From assembly GCF_023347235.1 (NCBI RefSeq), contig NZ_CP094467.1, positions 558,001 to 622,000 on the forward strand: DNA of 64,000 bases. The letters are read 5' to 3'. The position numbers were made by a program, and so were the translations under genes. This DNA comes from Faecalibacterium sp. I4-1-79. Its GTDB lineage: Bacteria; Bacillota; Clostridia; Oscillospirales; Ruminococcaceae. The stretch's first letter is position 1. Each line of letters starts with the position of its first letter. This document shows positions 49,072-58,819 of the stretch, piece by piece. Below the pieces are notes generated by a model. The model made no database searches, was not told where the DNA came from, and saw only the letters and a list, made by a program, of their open reading frames with translations.

Positions 49072-51101
49072 GTTGCGTTCTCTTTCTGTTGATTATTCTT
49101 GGGTTTATGGCCGGGCGCAGAGTTGGGCGCAAAGCGTGCGCCCGGGCTGGGCTGACGGCCTGCCGGGGCGGCAGCGCGGGTATTTTTGCCGGTGCTGCGT
49201 CCCTTCTGGTTGGAATGTACGGTATAGGTGCCATCGTTGTGGATGGTCACCTCGGCGCTCTCTGCCCGGCGGGCGGTGCGCTGCACGGCGCGCCGGCCAA
49301 CCGCGGGCACCAGCAGAGGGATGAGATCCTCCCGGTGGGTCAGCTGCAAGGCTTTGACCACTTTTTCCGCGTTGCGGGGCTCGTAGTACTGCAGCAGTGC
49401 ACGCTGCAATGCCTTGCCCTCGGGGGTCTTTTCCACAAACACCGGCTTGAGGGTGTAGGGGTCAAGCCCGGTGTAGAACATACAGGTGCTCACGGTGCCG
49501 GGGGTGGGGTAGAAGTCCTGCACCTGCTCCGGGCGCATGTGGTTCTTATAAAGGTACTCGGCCAGATAGACCGCGTCCTTCAGGGTGCTGCCCGGGTGGC
49601 TGGACATGAGGTAGGGCACCAGATACTGCTTTTTGCCCGCCTTCTTGCTCAGCTCGTAGAACTTATCCTTGAACTTGTTGAAGGTCTCGATGGGCGGCTT
49701 GCCCATGTAGGCAAGGGTGTTGGGGGCGCAGTGCTCCGGGGCGACCTTCAGCTGTCCGGACACATGGTACTCCACCAGTTCCTTAAAGAAGGTATCGTCC
49801 GGGTCAGCCATCAGGTAGTCGAACCGGATGCCGCTGCGGATGAACACCTTTTTTACGCCCGGCAGTTCCCGCACCCGGCGCAGAATTTTAAGGTAGTCGC
49901 TGTGATCCACGATCATGTGGGAGCAGGTGGTGGGAGCAAGACAGTGCTTGCCGCCGGTGCACATGCCGCGCAGCATCTGCTCGCGGCAGGAGGGGAAGCG
50001 GAAGTTTGCGGTGGGGCCGCCCACATCGTGGATGTAGCCCTTAAAATCCGGCTCGTGGGTCATGCGCTCGGCTTCCTCCACGATGCTGTCGGCGCTGCGG
50101 CTGGTGACCCGCCGCCCCTGATGCAGCTGGATGGCGCAGAAGTTGCAGCCGCCGAAGCAGCCGCGGTTCTGGATGATGGAAAACTGCACCTCGCGGATGG
50201 CGGGTACGCCGCCCATGCTCTCGTAGATGGGGTGGTAGCGGCGGGTGTAAGGCAGGGCGTAGACCTTGTCCAGTTCTCCGCGCACCAGCGGCTTTGCGGG
50301 GATGTTCTGCACCAGATATTTTTCGCTCTGTTTTTGCACGATGATCTGGCCGCTGACCACGTCCTGATTGTCCATCTGGATGCGGCAGGCCTTGGCGTAG
50401 GCGGTCTTATCGCTGGCCACCTTTTTAAAACCGGCGCACTCCACATACCGCTGGGGCAGGTGGTCGAAATCGGTCAGGTAGCAGGTGCCGTTCACGTCCG
50501 TGATGGTCTCCACCGGCTCCCCGGCGGCCAGACGGCGGGCGATCTCCACGGTCTGGTGCTCGCCCATGCCAAAGCTGATGAGATCCGCGCCGGAGTCCTC
50601 GGCGATGCTGGGCAGCACGGTGTCCAGCCAGTAATCGTAGTGGGCAAACCGGCGCAGGCTGGCTTCCAGACCGCCTAAGATCACCGGCAGGTCGGGGTAA
50701 GCCTGCTTGGCAAGCTTGGTGTACACGGTGGCGCTGCGGTCCGGGCGGGCACCGGCCTTGCCGCCGGGGGAGTATTCGTCCTCGGCGCGGGGAATTTTTG
50801 CCACGGAATAGTGGCTGACCATGCTGTCCACGTTGCCGCCGCCGATGAAAAAGCCGTACTTCGGCTTGCCGAACCGCTTGAAGTCCTCGCAGTCGGTGTA
50901 GCGGGGCTGCGCCAGCACGCCCACCTTGTAGCCCTCGGATTCCAGCAGGCGGCTGATGATGGCGGTGCCAAAGCTGGGGTGGTCTACATAGGCGTCACCG
51001 CCTACCACCACAAAGTCCAGCTGCTCCCAGCCCCGGGCTTCCATGTCCGCCCGGCTGATGGGAAGAAATTCGGTGTAGATCTGGGGAGTAGAATGTTCCA
51101 T
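49044..51101 (-). CDS. YgiQ-family radical SAM protein
   Basis: 685 residues. Radical SAM cluster Cys residues in NRGCFGGCNFCAIQLHQG, preceded by a cobalamin-binding-like N-terminal domain (FVVVGGDAYVDHPSFGTAII ... GGNVDSMVSHYS). The C-terminal tail is a low-complexity basic region. YgiQ proteins are widespread; the reaction is not established. The stop overlaps the start of the lipoprotein gene, so the two are linked. GGAG lies upstream of the ATG. Confidence 0.92.
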   Translation of the reverse strand: MEHSTPQIYTEFLPISRADMEARGWEQLDFVVVGGDAYVDHPSFGTAIISRLLESEGYKVGVLAQPRYTDCEDFKRFGKPKYGFFIGGGNVDSMVSHYSVAKIPRAEDEYSPGGKAGARPDRSATVYTKLAKQAYPDLPVILGGLEASLRRFAHYDYWLDTVLPSIAEDSGADLISFGMGEHQTVEIARRLAAGEPVETITDVNGTCYLTDFDHLPQRYVECAGFKKVASDKTAYAKACRIQMDNQDVVSGQIIVQKQSEKYLVQNIPAKPLVRGELDKVYALPYTRRYHPIYESMGGVPAIREVQFSIIQNRGCFGGCNFCAIQLHQGRRVTSRSADSIVEEAERMTHEPDFKGYIHDVGGPTANFRFPSCREQMLRGMCTGGKHCLAPTTCSHMIVDHSDYLKILRRVRELPGVKKVFIRSGIRFDYLMADPDDTFFKELVEYHVSGQLKVAPEHCAPNTLAYMGKPPIETFNKFKDKFYELSKKAGKKQYLVPYLMSSHPGSTLKDAVYLAEYLYKNHMRPEQVQDFYPTPGTVSTCMFYTGLDPYTLKPVFVEKTPEGKALQRALLQYYEPRNAEKVVKALQLTHREDLIPLLVPAVGRRAVQRTARRAESAEVTIHNDGTYTVHSNQKGRSTGKNTRAAAPAGRQPSPGARFAPNSAPGHKPKNNQQKENATWKTGKKKK

Positions 51102-51113
51102 AATGCTCCTTTA

Positions 51114-53978
51114 TTATTCCTCCGGTTGGTTCATCTGCATTTCCAGCCACTGCTGGCGGCTGATGAGCACGGCGCGGGGCTTTGCGCCCTCGTAGGGGCC
51201 GATGATGCTCTTTTGCTCCATCTCGTCCATGATGCGGGCGGCGCGGGCGTAGCCCAGCTTGCAGCGGCGCTGCAACAGGCTGGTGGAGGCCTGACCGGCG
51301 TCGATGACCACATCCACGGCCTGCTTGAACATGGGATCGGAGCCTGCGTCCTCCTCGGCATCGGCACCGCCGCCGCCCTTTTTGCCGTCCTGAATGGCGT
51401 GCTTTTCCATGGCCTCGATCATGGCTTCGTCGTACTGTACGGTGGCGCTGGACTTGATGAAGTCCAGCACACGGCTGATCTCTTCATCCCGCACAAAGGT
51501 GCCCTGAATACGGGTGGGCTTGGGTGCGCCCACGGGCATAAAGAGCATATCGCCCTGACCCAGCAGCTTTTCTGCACCGGCACCGTCCAGAATGGTGCGG
51601 CTGTCCACCTGACTGGACACCGCAAAGGCGATGCGGCTGGGGATGTTGGCCTTGATCAGGCCGGTGATCACGTCCACGCTGGGGCGCTGGGTGGCAACGA
51701 TCAGGTGCATACCGGCGGCACGCGCCTTCTGGGCGATGCGGCAGATGGAATCCTCCACGTCCTTGCCCACCACCATCATCAGGTCGGCCAACTCGTCGAT
51801 GATAATGGCGATGTAGGGCATCTTTTCCAGTCCCGGCTGCTCGGCAGCCAGCTTGTTGAAGGACTTGATATCGCGCACATTGTTCTCCGCAAACAGGCGG
51901 TAGCGGCGCTCCATCTCCTGCACCGCGCTGCCCAGTGCACCGGCAGCCTTGCGGGGCTCGGTGACCACCGGCATCAGCAGGTGGGGGATGCCGTTATACT
52001 CGGCAAGTTCCACCACCTTGGGGTCGATGAGCAGCAGCTTCACGTCCTCCGGGCTGGAGCGGAACAGCAGGCTCATGATGATGCTGTTCACGCACACGGA
52101 TTTACCGCTGCCGGTGCTGCCCGCGATGAGCAGGTGGGGCATCTTACACAGGTCGGTCACCTGCGCCACACCGGCAATGTCCTTGCCAAGGGCGATGCCC
52201 AGCGGCGAGGTCATGCGCAGAAAGCTCTGGCTTTCAAAGATACTGCGGATGTACACGGGGGTCTTTTTATGGTTGGGCACCTCGATGCCCACGGCGGGCT
52301 TGCCGGGGATGGGGGCCTCCATACGCACATCAGCCACCGCAAGGTTCAGGGCGATATCGTCTGCCAGCGAGGTGATGCGGCTGATCTTCACACCCGCCAT
52401 GGGCTGCAGCTCGTACCGGGTAACAGAAGGTCCGCGGGAGATATCCAGCACCCGGGTGCGCACGCCGAAGCTTTCCAGCGTGTCCACCAGCTTCTGGGCG
52501 TTGGCCTTCAGCTCTTCCTGTGCGCCGGGGTCGCTTTCCTCCTGCGATTTTTCAAACAGCTCGATGGGCGGGTACTGGTACTCGTAGCTGTCCACCGGCT
52601 CGGTCTCCTCGGCAGGGGCGGTGGCAGCTGCCTGCTCCGAGACGGCGGGCTTTTCCATGGCCGCTGCCACCAGCGAGTTGATGTCCTTTTCCTCCACCGG
52701 CTCGGCGGTGATGCTGATCCAGCCGTCCTCGTCCGGCGCAGAGCGGAACGCCACGGCGTTCTCGGCACTCACCCGGGGCACGGCGGGCTGGATGGGCGCA
52801 GCTTCCGGCGGCTGCGGCATCTGCGGCTGCACCACCGGCGCTGCCGGCTGGACGATGGAAGTATCAAAAACAGGGGCAGGGGAAGCCTCTTCCGGCTGGG
52901 GGGCATCTTTGGCAAAGAAATCTGACGCAGCGGTGACTACCGGGTCTGCCACGATGGGCGGCGGCGTGGGTTTGGGCGCAGAACGCAGTGGGTCCTGCCC
53001 GAAGGTGCCGCCCGGCCCGACGATCAGCGGCTCAATGGGCTCGCTGCCGCCCTCGGAGAGAGCGGTGTGGTCGGGGCCAAGGTCTACGTCAAAAGCGGCG
53101 CGGGGACGCGCAACGCTGACCCGCACCGGGGTGATGGGCGGTGTGGCAGGCTCCGGCTGGGCAGGGGCGGCGGGCGCAGCTTCGGCGTCCGCAGCGTCTG
53201 CTTCCATCTCCTGCGTTACCTTATGCCCCCAGCGCAGCACGCCGGACATCCAGTCCGGCACCCCCAGATGCAGCCCGGCAGGCTCGTCCTCCTCGTCCAG
53301 CGGCTCGTCCTCGGTTTCGTCGTATTCCTCGTCGATCTCCTGCTCTGCCTGCCGGATGGCGGCACGCTCGGCGCGGCGGGCGGCGCTCTGCTCTGCAAAG
53401 GCAGAGCCGCGGGCGCGGATGCCGCCGGTGACGGCGCACAGCCAGACCCAGACCTCGGCGGGGGTAATATCAAAAATGTACAAGCTGCCGCACAACAAAA
53501 GCACGATCATAATGAGGTTTGCCGCCGGGCGACCGCACAGCAAAAGCAGCACGCCGCCCAGCACAAAGCCCATTGCGCCGCCGGAGAGCCATGCGCTGAC
53601 GCCGTTGGCGTAGCAGGCAGAAAGCATTTGCAGCGCCGACAGTCCCTGCGGCTGGATATCGGAAAACACGATGACTGTGCCGCAGACAAAGATAAGCCCC
53701 AGCACCAGCTTGAGGATGCGGGACAGCAGCTCCTCGCCCCGGGTGTACAAAACGGCCAGACAGCACACGGCTGCACCCAGCACAAAGCTGCCGCAGCCGA
53801 ACAGCCCGAACAGCACATCATGGAGCACCCGCCATGCGGAATCGCCCTGCACAAAGGCCAGCACCATCAGCAGCAGGCCGCCGAACAGGGTGCCAAGCCC
53901 TGCCGGGAGCCGCTGTTCTGCCTTTTTACGGCGGGCAGCAGTACGCCGTTTCGTTGATTTTCGTTTTTTTGTTGCCAT
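51114..53978 (-). CDS. ftsK: FtsK/SpoIIIE DNA translocase
   Basis: 954 residues from ATG 53978. N-terminal membrane domain with four spans (about 25-190), a long acidic/Pro/Ala-rich linker (about 190-440), then the motor with Walker [13 protein letters not shown] and Walker B-like [15 protein letters not shown], and a C-terminal gamma domain ([26 protein letters not shown]) that reads the KOPS/SRS orientation motifs. Pumps chromosome ends across the septum in division or sporulation. Ends 12 bp before the YgiQ-type gene. Confidence 0.93.
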   Translation of the reverse strand: MATKKRKSTKRRTAARRKKAEQRLPAGLGTLFGGLLLMVLAFVQGDSAWRVLHDVLFGLFGCGSFVLGAAVCCLAVLYTRGEELLSRILKLVLGLIFVCGTVIVFSDIQPQGLSALQMLSACYANGVSAWLSGGAMGFVLGGVLLLLCGRPAANLIMIVLLLCGSLYIFDITPAEVWVWLCAVTGGIRARGSAFAEQSAARRAERAAIRQAEQEIDEEYDETEDEPLDEEDEPAGLHLGVPDWMSGVLRWGHKVTQEMEADAADAEAAPAAPAQPEPATPPITPVRVSVARPRAAFDVDLGPDHTALSEGGSEPIEPLIVGPGGTFGQDPLRSAPKPTPPPIVADPVVTAASDFFAKDAPQPEEASPAPVFDTSIVQPAAPVVQPQMPQPPEAAPIQPAVPRVSAENAVAFRSAPDEDGWISITAEPVEEKDINSLVAAAMEKPAVSEQAAATAPAEETEPVDSYEYQYPPIELFEKSQEESDPGAQEELKANAQKLVDTLESFGVRTRVLDISRGPSVTRYELQPMAGVKISRITSLADDIALNLAVADVRMEAPIPGKPAVGIEVPNHKKTPVYIRSIFESQSFLRMTSPLGIALGKDIAGVAQVTDLCKMPHLLIAGSTGSGKSVCVNSIIMSLLFRSSPEDVKLLLIDPKVVELAEYNGIPHLLMPVVTEPRKAAGALGSAVQEMERRYRLFAENNVRDIKSFNKLAAEQPGLEKMPYIAIIIDELADLMMVVGKDVEDSICRIAQKARAAGMHLIVATQRPSVDVITGLIKANIPSRIAFAVSSQVDSRTILDGAGAEKLLGQGDMLFMPVGAPKPTRIQGTFVRDEEISRVLDFIKSSATVQYDEAMIEAMEKHAIQDGKKGGGGADAEEDAGSDPMFKQAVDVVIDAGQASTSLLQRRCKLGYARAARIMDEMEQKSIIGPYEGAKPRAVLISRQQWLEMQMNQPEE

Positions 53979-54072
53979 TCTACTCTGTTCCCCAACTTCC
54001 CATAGACACAATAATTGATTCTACTATTGTACCACGCAAGGGCAAAAATGGCAAACCATAATGTTGTTTTTA

Positions 54073-54756
54073 TTATTCCCGCTCGATCTCCCTGTACAGC
54101 CACGTCAGCGCGTCCGAAAGACCGCCCAGCTCGTCGATGAGCTTTTCCTTTACGGCGCGGCGTCCGTCCAGCACTGTGCCCATGTCCATGACCAGTTCCC
54201 CGGTGTGGAGCATCAGCTGGGTGTAGCGCTTTTCCGGCATGCCGCTGTGGGCGGCTACAAAACCGGTGATGCGCTGCTGCATCTGCTCAAAGCAGTGCAT
54301 GGTCTGTGGTACGCCTAAGATTAGCCCGGAGTGCCGCACCGGATGCACTGTCATGGTGGCGGTGGGGACAATAAAGCTGTGCCGTGCGCTGACTGCCAGC
54401 GGGATGCCGATGGAGTGCCCGCCGCCCAGTACCAGCGTGGCGCTGGGCTTGGAGATACTGGCGATCAGCTCTGCCAGTGCAAGGCCGGTCTCCACATCGC
54501 CGCCCACCGTGTTCAGCAGCACCAGCAGCCCCTCGATGCGGGGGTCCTCCTGCACCGCCACCAGCTGGGGGATGACGTGCTCGTACTTGGTGGTCTTTTG
54601 CCCCTGCGGCGCTTCGGTATGCCCTTCGATCTGGCCGATGACGGTCAGGCAGTGGATGACATGACCGCCCCGGCTCAGGGTGACTGTGCCCAGATCCTCG
54701 ATATCCTCTTTTTCCATCCGGTGCTGCTCTGCGAGGGTGTCTTTTGCCGTATCCAT
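54073..54756 (-). CDS. TepA/ClpP-like serine protease
   Basis: 227 residues from ATG 54756; an ATG two codons earlier abuts the AAGGAG site. ClpP-fold protein with a Ser in GGHSIGIPLAV and His in MTVHPVRHSGLILGVPQTM. The VLLNTVGGDVETGLALAELIASI segment is typical of TepA/YmfB proteins linked to spore protein or translocation. Directly upstream of ftsK on the same strand, as often seen in Clostridia. Confidence 0.85.
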   Translation of the reverse strand: MDTAKDTLAEQHRMEKEDIEDLGTVTLSRGGHVIHCLTVIGQIEGHTEAPQGQKTTKYEHVIPQLVAVQEDPRIEGLLVLLNTVGGDVETGLALAELIASISKPSATLVLGGGHSIGIPLAVSARHSFIVPTATMTVHPVRHSGLILGVPQTMHCFEQMQQRITGFVAAHSGMPEKRYTQLMLHTGELVMDMGTVLDGRRAVKEKLIDELGGLSDALTWLYREIERE

Positions 54757-54878
54757 GCGCATTCTCCTTCCGTAGCGGGATCTTTGTGGGGTCAGTATCC
54801 CCCGGCATCCGGGGAAGTATACAGGAGAAAAGAAACAAAAAAACTTTGTGAATTTTTTGCTTTTTTATAAATAGGTAT

Positions 54879-54906
54879 TTGACATTCGCCTTTCATGCTG
54901 TATACT
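54879..54906 (+). promoter_or_regulatory. Promoter of rex-tdk
   Basis: TTGACA (54879-54884), 16-bp spacer, TATACT (54901-54906). No clear Rex palindrome was found around it. Confidence 0.8.
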
Positions 54907-55011
54907 TTAAATAATATAACAGGATAAAACGGAACATCTCTCTGCGCGCAAAGAAGCCCCTTGCATGGCGGCAGAAGCTGCAGCGCGTTGGGCAGAAAGG
55001 AGAATTTTGCT

Positions 55012-55653
55012 ATGAACACCCCCCAAAAAGCATCGATCCCTGTGATCAAGCGTCTCCCCAAATATTACCGGTATCTGCGCTCCTTGCAGGACGACGGCAT
55101 TACCAGCATCTCCTCCCGGGAGCTGGCTTCCCAGATGGGCACCACTGCCTCGCAGGTGCGGCAGGACTTTAACTGCATCGGTGACGTGAACGGACGGCAG
55201 GGCATCGGCTACTCGGTGGAGAACCTGCTTTCCATTCTGGAAAGCCTGCTGTTTGGCAACGGCGACCGTCTGCCCACCATTCTGATCGGCTGCGGCCGTC
55301 TGGGCAAGGCGGTGAGCCGCTTTATCACCACCGATACCAACGGCTACAAGCTGATCGCGGCCTTTGACGTGGCCGAGAACGAGGTAGGCAAGGAGATCAG
55401 CGGCATCCGCATCCGGCATATTGACGAGCTGGAAGCCTTCTGTGAGGAAAACAAGCCCAAGGTGGCGGTGCTCTGCGTCCCCCGCGATGGTGCACAGCAG
55501 GTGAGCGGACGGCTGGTGGATCTGGGCATCGAGGGCTTTTGGAACTTCTCCCACTATGACCTGTCGGTGCCTTACCCCGATGTGGTGGTGGAAAACGTCC
55601 ATCTGGGCGACAGCCTGATGAGCTTGGGCTACCGTCTGCGCAATCAGGAGTGA
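55012..55653 (+). CDS. rex: Redox-sensing transcriptional repressor Rex
   Basis: 213 residues from ATG 55012 (AAAGGAG 9 nt upstream). N-terminal winged helix (RLPKYYRYLRSLQDDGI ... SSRELASQMGTTASQVRQDFN) and a Rossmann domain with ILIGCGRLGKAVSR that senses the NADH/NAD ratio. Length is normal. Represses fermentation and respiration genes when NAD is high. First gene of an operon with tdk (4-bp gap). Confidence 0.95.
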   Translation: MNTPQKASIPVIKRLPKYYRYLRSLQDDGITSISSRELASQMGTTASQVRQDFNCIGDVNGRQGIGYSVENLLSILESLLFGNGDRLPTILIGCGRLGKAVSRFITTDTNGYKLIAAFDVAENEVGKEISGIRIRHIDELEAFCEENKPKVAVLCVPRDGAQQVSGRLVDLGIEGFWNFSHYDLSVPYPDVVVENVHLGDSLMSLGYRLRNQE

Positions 55654-55657
55654 CGGC

Positions 55658-56263
55658 ATGGCAAAATTGTATTTCCGCTACGGTGCCATGAACAGCGGCA
55701 AGAGCACGGCGCTGATGCAGGTGGCACACAACTACGAAGAGCAGGGCATGAAGGTGCTCATTTTGAAGCCGCAGGTGGATACCAAGGGCGGCGGGGAGCT
55801 GGTGAGCCGTCTGGGCGTGCGCCGCAAAGCAGACCTGCTGATCCCGCCGGAGCTGGACGTGTTCGAAGCCGTGAAGGCGGCAAACGATGCTTCTGGCCCA
55901 CTGGCCTGTGTGCTGTGCGATGAGAGCCAGTTCTTTACCCCGAAGCAGGCCGAGCAGCTGTTCATGATCACGGTAGATCTGAACATCCCGGTGATCTGCT
56001 ACGGTCTGCGAGCAGATTTTTCCCTCAAGGGCTTCCCGGGCTCTACCCGTCTGCTGGAGCTGGCACACACCATCGAGGAGATGAAAACGATCTGCACCTG
56101 TGGGCGCAAGGCCATCTGCAACTGCCGCAAGGTGAACGGGCAGTTCGTCTTTGAGGGTGAACAGGTAGCCATCGACCTTGAAAACGATGTGCAGTACGTC
56201 AGCATGTGCCCCCAGTGCTACTTCAAGGCGCGGCGGGCGTTCTATGCTGCAAAGAAAAACTGA
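55658..56263 (+). CDS. tdk: Thymidine kinase
   Basis: 201 residues. Walker A GAMNSGKSTALM at about 9-20, Walker B-like VLCDESQFF, thymidine-binding YGLRADFSLKGFPGS, and zinc Cys pairs CTCGRKAICNCRK ... CPQC. Salvages thymidine to dTMP. Co-transcribed with rex. Confidence 0.95.
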   Translation: MAKLYFRYGAMNSGKSTALMQVAHNYEEQGMKVLILKPQVDTKGGGELVSRLGVRRKADLLIPPELDVFEAVKAANDASGPLACVLCDESQFFTPKQAEQLFMITVDLNIPVICYGLRADFSLKGFPGSTRLLELAHTIEEMKTICTCGRKAICNCRKVNGQFVFEGEQVAIDLENDVQYVSMCPQCYFKARRAFYAAKKN

Positions 56264-56284
56264 GATACTTTTATGTTGTATACA

Positions 56285-56319
56285 AGCCGCTGCGCCGCGC
56301 TGGGTGCAGCGGCTTTTTT
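56285..56319 (+). terminator. Terminator of rex-tdk
   Basis: AGCCGCTGC / GCAGCGGCTTTTTT. Confidence 0.88.
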
Positions 56320-56550
56320 GCGTGATTTGCGGAAGAGCTACCCCCTCAGCCTCGCTGCGCTCTGCGGGGGAGGTTTTTGCTTGCCGGGGGATGTTCTCTT
56401 TTGACACCAAAAGAGAACCAGAAAAGTGCCAGCGATTTCGACGCGCTGGAGCCACGAAAAAGGGGTGGGCTGCACCGGAAAAAACTGAAGATTCACGCCT
56501 GTTCGGCGTGAAGATCTTTTAACCGTTTTTTCCGGCTCCGCCGATTTGAA

Positions 56551-56688
56551 GCCCCTCAGTCGCTGCGCGCCAGCTCCCCCAAGGGGGAGCTGGCACGCCC
56601 GCAAACTTTACGGTTTAACCGGGAACTTTGCCGCTATGCCAAGGGCTCTCCCTTTGGGAGAGCTGTCACCGCAGGTGACTGAGAGGGC
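56551..56688. mobile_element. MITE-like palindromic element
   Basis: Ends GCCCCTCAGTC and GACTGAGAGGGC with internal hairpins CAGCTCCCCCAAGGGGGAGCTG and CTCTCCCTTTGGGAGAG (each shorter arm about 9-10 bp). Same family as 37185, 41999 and 45332. Confidence 0.65.
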
Positions 56689-56768
56689 GAGGACGCTGCC
56701 CTTGGGAAAGGTGGCTGCGAACACAGTGAGCAGACGGAAGGGGTATCTCCAACAAGCTGTATACAGAC

Positions 56769-56852
56769 TGATATATTAATTTGCTGCGTTTCGCGGCCAC
56801 TGATATATCAACTGGGCGAAATACGCACGTTTTTTGCGCTATTGATATATCA
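56769..56852. promoter_or_regulatory. Three phased TGATATATCA-type sites
   Basis: TGATATATTA (56769-56778), TGATATATCA (56801-56810) and TGATATATCA (56843-56852). The last two are perfect 10-bp palindromes. Centre spacings are 32 and 42 bp, near 3 and 4 helical turns, as expected for a regulator binding one face of DNA. Confidence 0.5.
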
Positions 56853-57175
56853 GTTCAGATTGGGCAGTTACTCGACAGAGGGGAGAGAAAGTGGGAAAAG
56901 AAGAGAGCAGCGGGGGCGGCAGAGCATAAAAAATTACTGGTAGAACGGTAAATGTAACAGAAATTATTGAAATTTTTGCCGTTCTTCCCATGTTGCATCC
57001 CAGATTTTTATGCAAGTCATTGAAGTATACAAGTTGCACAGTTTTTCAGCGCAAGTTTATTCATTTCGGCAAGGACGTCGAATCTGTTTCGAAAACAAGA
57101 GCAATATTTGTACGTTTTTATGCTGTATCACTGTAAATTGCATCTTTCTTTTTTTGGTGGCTTTTGTTATCATAA

Positions 57176-57185
57176 TTGTATACAA
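57176..57185. promoter_or_regulatory. TTGTATACAA operator-like palindrome
   Basis: Perfect 10-bp palindrome 57 bp before the importer ATG; the same decamer occurs at 56276-56285. The TNGTATACNA form resembles GntR-type operators. Regulator unknown. Confidence 0.4.
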
Positions 57186-57241
57186 GGGGGTATGTGCAGA
57201 CCCCCTACATGAAGATGTTTTCTATTAGGAGGAGAACAAAA

Positions 57242-58633
57242 ATGAGCAAGGCAATTTCTCGTCGTAACTTCCTGATGGCTACCGGCGCTGTCGGTGCTGC
57301 AGGTCTGCTGGCTGCCTGCGGCAGCAAGCCCGCTGCTTCTTCCACCGCTTCTTCCGCTGCTTCTCAGGCCCCCGCTGCTTCCGCAGATGAGAGCCTGGCC
57401 CTGTCTGACGGCCCCGTCAACCTGAGCATCAGCTGGTGGGGCGGCGACAGCCGTCACGCTGCTTACCAGAGCGCTCTGGAGGCTTTCCAGGCTGAGCACT
57501 CCAACATCACCGTGGAGCCCACCTTTGCCGCATGGTCCGGCTGGGAAGAGAAGATGGCTGCTGCCTTCATCGCAGGCAACGCTCAGGATGTCTGCCAGGT
57601 GAACTGGAACTGGCTGTACAACTACTCTGCCGACGGCAGCAAGTTCGTGGATCTGAACACCACCTCCAAGTTCATCGACCTGACCCAGTGGGATTCCGCT
57701 GCTATGGACGCTTGCTATGTGGCCAACAGCCAGCAGTGCGTGCCCGTCTCCATGACCGGTCGTATCTTCTACTGGAACATGACCACCTTTAATAAGGCTG
57801 GCATCACCGAGGTTCCCAAGTCTCTGGACGATCTGATGGCTGCCGGTAAGGCTTTTCAGGAGAAGCTGGGCAACGATTACTACCCCATGCACCTGGGCGC
57901 ATACGACCGTATGATCCTGATGGTGTTCTACCTCGAGTCCAAGTACGGCAAGGACTGGGCTGATCCCGTTACCTCCACCCTGAACTACACCGAGGACGAG
58001 ATCGCTGAGGGTCTGGCCTTCATCAAGAGCCTGGTGGACAACCACGTCATGATGAACCTGAAGACCTACTACTCTGCAAACTCCGATACCGCTACCCACC
58101 AGTCCAACGAGTGGATCACCGGTAAGATCGCAGGCATCTTCGAGTGGGATTCCGCTGCAAGCAAGTATTCTTCCGCTCTGGACGACAGCAACAAGGACGG
58201 CTTTACCGTCGGCGAGGAGATCAAGTTCGGCGACAACAACGGCGGCTTCTCCAAGGTGTCCATGGGTCTGGCTATCACCAAGACCTGCAAGAACGTTGCC
58301 GAGGCTGCTACCCTGATCAACTTCCTGCTGAACGAGGAAAAGGGCGCTTCCATCATGGGCTCTGAGTGCGGCATCCCCGCTTCCAAGGCTGGCCTGAAGT
58401 TCGCTCAGGACGCCGGCGCTGTCAAGAGCCTGGTTGCTGAGGCTAACGCCAAGGTCATGGCTTTCACCACCAACAAGCTGGATCCCCTGTTCGAGAATAA
58501 CGACCTGAAGGCTTCCGGCACCGGCATCTATCAGGAAGTGTTCGACAACATCGACTACGGTGATCAGACCCCTGAAGAGGCTGTTGAGACTCTGCTGGAC
58601 GGCATGGAGTCTGTTGGCTACACTATCGGCTAA
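57242..58633 (+). CDS. ABC sugar importer, solute-binding lipoprotein
   Basis: 463 residues. AGGAGG lies 9 nt before ATG 57242. The N-terminus has a twin-arginine-like SRRNFLMATGA and a lipobox LLAAC (Cys ~26), then a Ser/Ala linker. Extracellular family-1-type carbohydrate-binding protein (NLSISWWGGDSRHAAYQ ... FAAWSGWEEKMAAAF). Captures sugar for the two permeases downstream. With GH28 and GH105 nearby, pectin-derived oligogalacturonides are a likely ligand. No ATPase gene is in the block, so a shared MsmX-like ATPase is expected. Confidence 0.92.
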   Translation: MSKAISRRNFLMATGAVGAAGLLAACGSKPAASSTASSAASQAPAASADESLALSDGPVNLSISWWGGDSRHAAYQSALEAFQAEHSNITVEPTFAAWSGWEEKMAAAFIAGNAQDVCQVNWNWLYNYSADGSKFVDLNTTSKFIDLTQWDSAAMDACYVANSQQCVPVSMTGRIFYWNMTTFNKAGITEVPKSLDDLMAAGKAFQEKLGNDYYPMHLGAYDRMILMVFYLESKYGKDWADPVTSTLNYTEDEIAEGLAFIKSLVDNHVMMNLKTYYSANSDTATHQSNEWITGKIAGIFEWDSAASKYSSALDDSNKDGFTVGEEIKFGDNNGGFSKVSMGLAITKTCKNVAEAATLINFLLNEEKGASIMGSECGIPASKAGLKFAQDAGAVKSLVAEANAKVMAFTTNKLDPLFENNDLKASGTGIYQEVFDNIDYGDQTPEEAVETLLDGMESVGYTIG

Positions 58634-58690
58634 GCTTACCTCTCTCTGACAGCGGTCAGAACCGGATATTCAGTATCTGAAATAAATAAG

Positions 58691-58729
58691 GGCATCTGCC
58701 GCCCGTACGACAGATGCCCTTGTTTTTTC
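58691..58729 (+). terminator. Attenuating terminator after the binding protein
   Basis: GGGCATCTG / CAGATGCCC followed by TTGTTTTTT. Lies between binding protein and permeases, fitting the common need for more binding protein than permease. Confidence 0.85.
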
Positions 58730-58819
58730 GGTGAATGGTTATCAAACCTTGAATGAATTGTTGCCGGTCTGTGACCTGCTGCACTGTCTGCTTCAAATCC
58801 TGTAAAAGGAGGACTTTGG

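Larger units (their letters stand above)
56264..57241. other. Long non-coding gap before the sugar importer
   Basis: Nearly 980 bp with no supported gene. Contents in order: rex-tdk terminator, a CACGCC/GGCGTG hairpin with TTTT (about 56491-56521) nested in an AACGGTTTTTTCC-type inverted pair, a MITE-like element (56551-56688), three TGATATATCA-type sites (56769-56852), an AT-rich stretch, and TTGTATACAA (57176-57185). It is likely the control region of the importer plus mobile debris. Confidence 0.6.

Noticed and set aside
54840-54878. Possible Rex operator (TTGTGAATTTTTTGC) before rex
   Set aside because: Not palindromic enough; the second half-site is missing.
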